This document shows positions 14,503-17,842 of a stretch of 17,842 bases of DNA, one piece after another. How positions within the stretch are numbered: the first letter of the stretch is position 1; every line of letters starts with the position of its first letter. The notes under the pieces were generated by a model that ran no database searches, was not told where the DNA came from, and saw nothing but the letters and a program-made list of their open reading frames with translations. Source of the stretch: DASXMX01 sp036794395 (lineage in GTDB: Bacteria; Planctomycetota; Phycisphaerae; Tepidisphaerales; Tepidisphaeraceae); contig DAIRGS010000144.1 in NCBI GenBank assembly GCA_036794395.1, forward strand, positions 1-17,842, given 5' to 3'. Both the position numbers and the translations under genes were made by a program.

Positions 14503-17217
14503 ATGGCAGCCGCCAACGTCAAATCATTAGTCGGAAAGCTCAACGACACCTGCCGTCGCGCCCTCGACGATGCAGCCGGATTGTGCGTCTCGCGCACGAA
14601 CTACAACGTGGAGGTCGAGCACTGGCTTCTGCGCCTGCTCGATGTCCCGAACACCGATCTGCTCGCGATCCTCGCCTATTTCGGAGTCGACCCAGCACGA
14701 CTAAAAAAGGACCTCACCCGCGTCATCGATCAACTCAAGACCGGCAACGCACGCGTCCCCGCGCTCTCGCCGAACCTGGTCAACCTTGCGCGCGAGGCCT
14801 GGCTGATCGCCTCACTCGATGGCTCAACCCGCACGCGCAGCGGCCACCTCATCCAGGCGCTGATGTCGGATGATTCTCTCGCCCGCATGGCGCGCGAAGG
14901 CTCCGACGAGTTCGACAAGATCGTGCCCGATGTGCTCGCCAGAGAGTTCAACTCGATCGCCACCGGTGCAGTCGAATATGAACAGCCAACAACCCAAAAG
15001 AGCGGCGGGGGCGCAACGCCAACACCGCGCCCCGGGACCGGCGGCAAATCCGCCGCCCTTGATCAATTCACCATCGATCTGACCGAACGCGCCCGGCGTG
15101 GCGAAATCGATCCCGTCCTCGGCCGTGATTCGGAAATCCGCCAGGTCATCGACATCCTCACCCGTCGTCGTCAAAACAATCCCCTGCTGGCTGGCGAAGC
15201 CGGGGTCGGAAAAACCGCCGTCGTCGAAGGATTCGCACTCCGCGTCGCAGCGGGAGACGTGCCGCCTTCGCTGGCAAACATCGCAATTCGAACCCTCGAT
15301 CTGGGCCTCCTCCAGGCCGGCGCTGGCGTAAAAGGCGAGTTTGAGAATCGCCTTAAAAACGTCATCGACGAAGTCAAAGCCTCGCCGCAGCCCATCGTGC
15401 TGTTTATCGATGAAGCCCACACCATGATTGGTGCCGGTGGGCAGGCCGGTCAGGGCGACGCGGCCAATCTTCTCAAGCCCGCCCTTGCCCGCGGCGAACT
15501 GCGCACCCTCGCCGCAACCACCTGGGCCGAATACAAAGAATATTTCGAGAAGGATGCCGCCCTTGCCCGCCGCTTTCAGGTCGTCAAGGTCGACGAGCCC
15601 GGCGAAGAATCCGCCGTGCAGATGATGCGGGGTTTAGTCGCGACCCTCGAACGCCATCACAAGGTTGAGATTCTCGACGAAGCCGTCACCGACGCTGTCC
15701 GCCTCTCCCATCGCTACATCTCCGGCCGCCAGCTCCCTGATAAAGCCGTCAGCCTGCTCGACACCGCCTGCGCCCGAGTGGCGATCCGCCTGTCGTCCGT
15801 TCCGCCTCCATTGGAAGATGCCCGCCGCAATCTCGAACAGCTCAACGTCACCATCGATATCCTCACCCGCGAAACCGCCGCTACCGCCGATCATTCCGAT
15901 CGCCTGGCCGACCTTCAAAAGTTGAAACTTCAAGCCGCGGCTGAGGTAAAGTCGCTGACCGATCGCTGGGAAAAAGAAAGCCGTCTTATTCAGGAAATCC
16001 GCCAGATCCGCGAAAAAATGGGCGCTGGCCCAAAAACCCAAAAACCCGCCCCAACTCCCGAAACGCCCACTCAAAAGCCCGCGCCGGATCCAAGTCCAGC
16101 CGCCGAACCCCTCACCGATTCCCAACGCCAGAAACTGCGCGCCCAAGCCACCGAACTAAGTGCAACCCTCAAGGCCCTTCAGGGAGAAACGCCGCTGGCC
16201 CAGGTTTCAGTCGATGGCCAGGCGGTCGCCGAAGTAGTCGCCGGGTGGACCGGCATCCCCGTCGGCAGAATGGTCGCCGACGAAATTAATACGATCCTCA
16301 ATATCAAATCCAAGCTCGAAGAGCGCATCATCGGCCAGGCCCATGCCCTCGACGCCATCGCCCAGAGCGTGCGCACCTCGCGCGCCCGCCTCACCGACCC
16401 GCGCAAACCCATCGGCGTGTTTCTAATGGTGGGAACCAGCGGCGTCGGAAAGACCGAAACCGCCATCGCACTCGCCGAACTGCTCTACGGCGGCGATCAG
16501 AACATGACCGTCATCAACATGTCCGAATTCAAAGAGGAACACAAAGTCTCCCTCCTCATGGGTTCCCCTCCCGGATACGTCGGCTACGGCAAGGGTGGCG
16601 TGCTTACCGAAGCGGTTCGCCGCAAGCCCTACAGCGTCGTCCTGCTCGATGAGATGGAAAAAGCCCATCCCGGCATCCAGGACATCTTCTATCAGGTATT
16701 CGACAAAGGCATCATGCGCGACAGCGAAGGCCGCGATGTCGATTTCAAAAACACCCTGATTCTCATGACCTCCAATGCCGGCACCGATCTCATCACCAAG
16801 CTCTGCGCCGACCCCGAAACCCGCCCCAGCTCCGAAGGCCTTACCGAACAGCTCCTCCCCGAACTGCAAAAAACTTTTAAGCCTGCATTCCTCGGCCGCG
16901 TCACCGTAGTCCCCTATTTTCCGCTGGCCGACGATGTCATGCGCAAGATCATCGAATTGCAACTAGGCCGGGTGAAGCGCCGCATTCGGGATAACTACAA
17001 GGCGTCGTTCACTTACGACCCAAAGGTGGTGGACAGCATCGCCGAGCGGTGCAGGGAAGTCTCCACTGGCGCCCGAAACGTCGATCACATCCTCACTCGC
17101 ACGTTACTCCCGGAGCTATCAGCCGAGTTCCTGTCCCGAATGGCCGATGGCCAGGCCGTCAAATCTGTAAATGTAACACTGGGCGAAAACGCCGGCTTCC
17201 GTTACCAGATCAACTGA
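14503..17217 (+). CDS. tssH: Type VI secretion AAA+ ATPase TssH (ClpV)
   Basis: 904 residues with ClpB/ClpV architecture. A Clp N-domain occupies about 1-150. NBD1 has Walker A GEAGVGKT at 231-238 and Walker B with IDEAH at 302-306. A coiled-coil middle domain covers about 400-560. NBD2 has Walker A GTSGVGKT at 644-651 and Walker B VVLLDE at 712-717, then the GSPPGYVGYG pore-loop region and a C-terminal small domain ending in STGARNVDHIL. Catalytic residues look intact in both rings. ClpV hexamers disassemble contracted TssBC sheath in the cytoplasm. A Pro/Lys-rich low-complexity segment at 507-537 interrupts the middle domain. The cluster context (after tssG) separates it from general ClpB. 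GGAG at 14493-14496 supports the start. It is the last T6SS gene visible. Confidence 0.96.
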   Translation: MAAANVKSLVGKLNDTCRRALDDAAGLCVSRTNYNVEVEHWLLRLLDVPNTDLLAILAYFGVDPARLKKDLTRVIDQLKTGNARVPALSPNLVNLAREAWLIASLDGSTRTRSGHLIQALMSDDSLARMAREGSDEFDKIVPDVLAREFNSIATGAVEYEQPTTQKSGGGATPTPRPGTGGKSAALDQFTIDLTERARRGEIDPVLGRDSEIRQVIDILTRRRQNNPLLAGEAGVGKTAVVEGFALRVAAGDVPPSLANIAIRTLDLGLLQAGAGVKGEFENRLKNVIDEVKASPQPIVLFIDEAHTMIGAGGQAGQGDAANLLKPALARGELRTLAATTWAEYKEYFEKDAALARRFQVVKVDEPGEESAVQMMRGLVATLERHHKVEILDEAVTDAVRLSHRYISGRQLPDKAVSLLDTACARVAIRLSSVPPPLEDARRNLEQLNVTIDILTRETAATADHSDRLADLQKLKLQAAAEVKSLTDRWEKESRLIQEIRQIREKMGAGPKTQKPAPTPETPTQKPAPDPSPAAEPLTDSQRQKLRAQATELSATLKALQGETPLAQVSVDGQAVAEVVAGWTGIPVGRMVADEINTILNIKSKLEERIIGQAHALDAIAQSVRTSRARLTDPRKPIGVFLMVGTSGVGKTETAIALAELLYGGDQNMTVINMSEFKEEHKVSLLMGSPPGYVGYGKGGVLTEAVRRKPYSVVLLDEMEKAHPGIQDIFYQVFDKGIMRDSEGRDVDFKNTLILMTSNAGTDLITKLCADPETRPSSEGLTEQLLPELQKTFKPAFLGRVTVVPYFPLADDVMRKIIELQLGRVKRRIRDNYKASFTYDPKVVDSIAERCREVSTGARNVDHILTRTLLPELSAEFLSRMADGQAVKSVNVTLGENAGFRYQIN

Positions 17218-17291
17218 AAAAAGATCGGCAACCCGTCGCACGAATTTTCCGGCGGAATTCACGCAACGATCAGGCGGATTCATCGAGAATA

Positions 17292-17343
17292 GCCTGCCGC
17301 GGCATACCGGCGGCAACGTGCCTGCCGCCATACGTCAGGCAGG
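17292..17343 (+). repeat. Palindromic intergenic repeat cluster after tssH
   Basis: GCCTGCCGC occurs twice (17292-17300 and 17320-17328). TGCCGC (17295-17300) can pair with GCGGCA (17310-17315), and CCTGCC (17321-17326) with GGCAGG (17338-17343), giving two adjacent hairpins. No T-run follows, so it is not a textbook intrinsic terminator; a dispersed palindromic element or a Rho-type/pausing site are alternatives. A weaker hairpin lies at 17242-17260. Nothing else is seen in 17218-17359. Confidence 0.5.
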
Positions 17344-17347
17344 ATAT

Positions 17348-17351
17348 GGAG
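17348..17351 (+). promoter_or_regulatory. Ribosome binding site deciding the start at 17360
   Basis: GGAG eight bases before ATG 17360. With this start the protein opens with a signal peptide; the in-frame GTG at 17318 would bury it behind 14 residues encoded by palindromic repeat DNA. Confidence 0.55.
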
Positions 17352-17359
17352 TGCAATCT

Positions 17360-17791
17360 ATGACGTTGCGACGTATCGGTCTAGACATCATTATTCTAGT
17401 ACTCGCGGGCTTCAGCCTCGCGGCGGATCAGGGTTCGTTCGACGGCGGTATAGACCCATCGATCTGGCGCGTCGTCAGTGGGGGCGCCTGGAAAACCCGC
17501 AGCGGGTACGGAAGCTTCCGAGTGGTGGTGCGGAAGATCGGCATGGAAAATACCCGCAGTTACTTATTCGTGCAGTGGCTTAAAACTGACGAGCAAAAAC
17601 AAAAGGTAACGGAATTCAAGACCGCGCCCGTGAGTGAATTCAACGAAGGGGATTGGCCCAACGTCCGCGACGTCCGGTACGAGAATGGAGTTTTCCTTGT
17701 TTCGTACGTTTTGAGGAGCCAGGAAGAGCGCATCCGCACGGCGGAATTGCGACCTTCCGAACCGGGGAAGTATGAGTTTGTCTTCAAGTAA
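17360..17791 (+). CDS. Small secreted protein of unknown function
   Basis: 143 residues. The N-terminus MTLRRIGLDIIILVLAGFSLAADQ has basic residues, a hydrophobic core and a likely cleavage after SLA or AA, so export is probable. The mature part is about 120 residues, probably beta-rich, with W at IDPSIWRVVSGGAW, then GYGSFRVVVRKIG and SYLFVQWL, and a charged C-terminal half ending KYEFVFK. No cysteines are present in the mature part. The G-S/Y-x-R-V-V-V...VQWL pattern recalls small conserved secreted proteins of unknown role, but I cannot name a family with confidence. It starts 142 nt after tssH beyond a palindromic repeat, so it may be a separate unit. A periplasmic T6SS immunity or effector role is conceivable from position only. 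Confidence 0.75.
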   Translation: MTLRRIGLDIIILVLAGFSLAADQGSFDGGIDPSIWRVVSGGAWKTRSGYGSFRVVVRKIGMENTRSYLFVQWLKTDEQKQKVTEFKTAPVSEFNEGDWPNVRDVRYENGVFLVSYVLRSQEERIRTAELRPSEPGKYEFVFK

Positions 17792-17842
17792 TTGAATAGC
17801 GCTCGAAAGGCACTGTTTTCCGGGGTTTTTTGTGACTCCGAG

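Noticed and set aside
17792..17842. Possible terminator ending in ggggtttttt at the window edge
   Set aside because: Only a 4-bp stem can be drawn before the T-run, and the window ends there; not enough to call.

Overview
The window looks like a chromosomal segment from a GC-rich planctomycete, most likely of the Phycisphaerae/Tepidisphaerales type. This rests on three things: a very large secreted protein that combines beta-propellers with a dockerin-like pair of calcium loops (GDANLD...VDIFDLNAMLPHF, then GDFNY...TDIFDLNALLPNF), a FliA/WhiG-type sigma factor of a kind common in that phylum, and an ImpA-to-ImpH ordered type VI secretion cluster. Lineage is inferred from protein style only; there is no rRNA or marker gene here. 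All supported genes are on the + strand.

Layout. (a) 1-3594: 3' part, probably nearly all, of a giant extracellular protein with a seven-motif kelch/galactose-oxidase-like propeller, an Ig-like domain, a beta-rich middle, a dockerin-like segment and seven FG-GAP/VCBS repeats. (b) 3612-3941: a small DUF3307-like membrane protein. (c) 3942-4218: intergenic, with a long imperfect inverted repeat. (d) 4219-5294: an unrecognised 106-aa protein overlapping by one base (TAATG) a FliA-type sigma factor. (e) 5301-17217: a T6SS operon in the order tssA, [118-nt gap with a candidate sigma-28-like promoter], tssB, tssC, a second tssC, tagJ/impE, tssE, tssF, tssG, tssH/clpV. (f) 17218-17359: intergenic palindromic repeats. 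(g) 17360-17791: a small secreted protein of unknown function.

How the genes work together. TssB and TssC build the contractile sheath. TssE, TssF and TssG are baseplate parts, TssA caps or organises sheath growth, and ClpV (TssH) disassembles the contracted sheath. TagJ (ImpE) is a TssB-binding accessory protein. The gene order is that of the rhizobial imp cluster (impA-B-C-D-E-F-G-H), in which ImpC and ImpD are both TssC-family proteins. The membrane complex (TssJ, TssL, TssM), TssK, Hcp, VgrG and PAAR are absent from the window, so they must lie elsewhere or be missing.

The most notable idea is regulatory. A FliA-type sigma factor sits immediately upstream of tssA, and the only large gap inside the T6SS operon holds a TAAA-N15-xxCGAT motif just ahead of a strong GGAGG and tssB. 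This suggests a dedicated sigma circuit for the sheath genes. It is an inference from sequence that expression mapping could confirm or refute.
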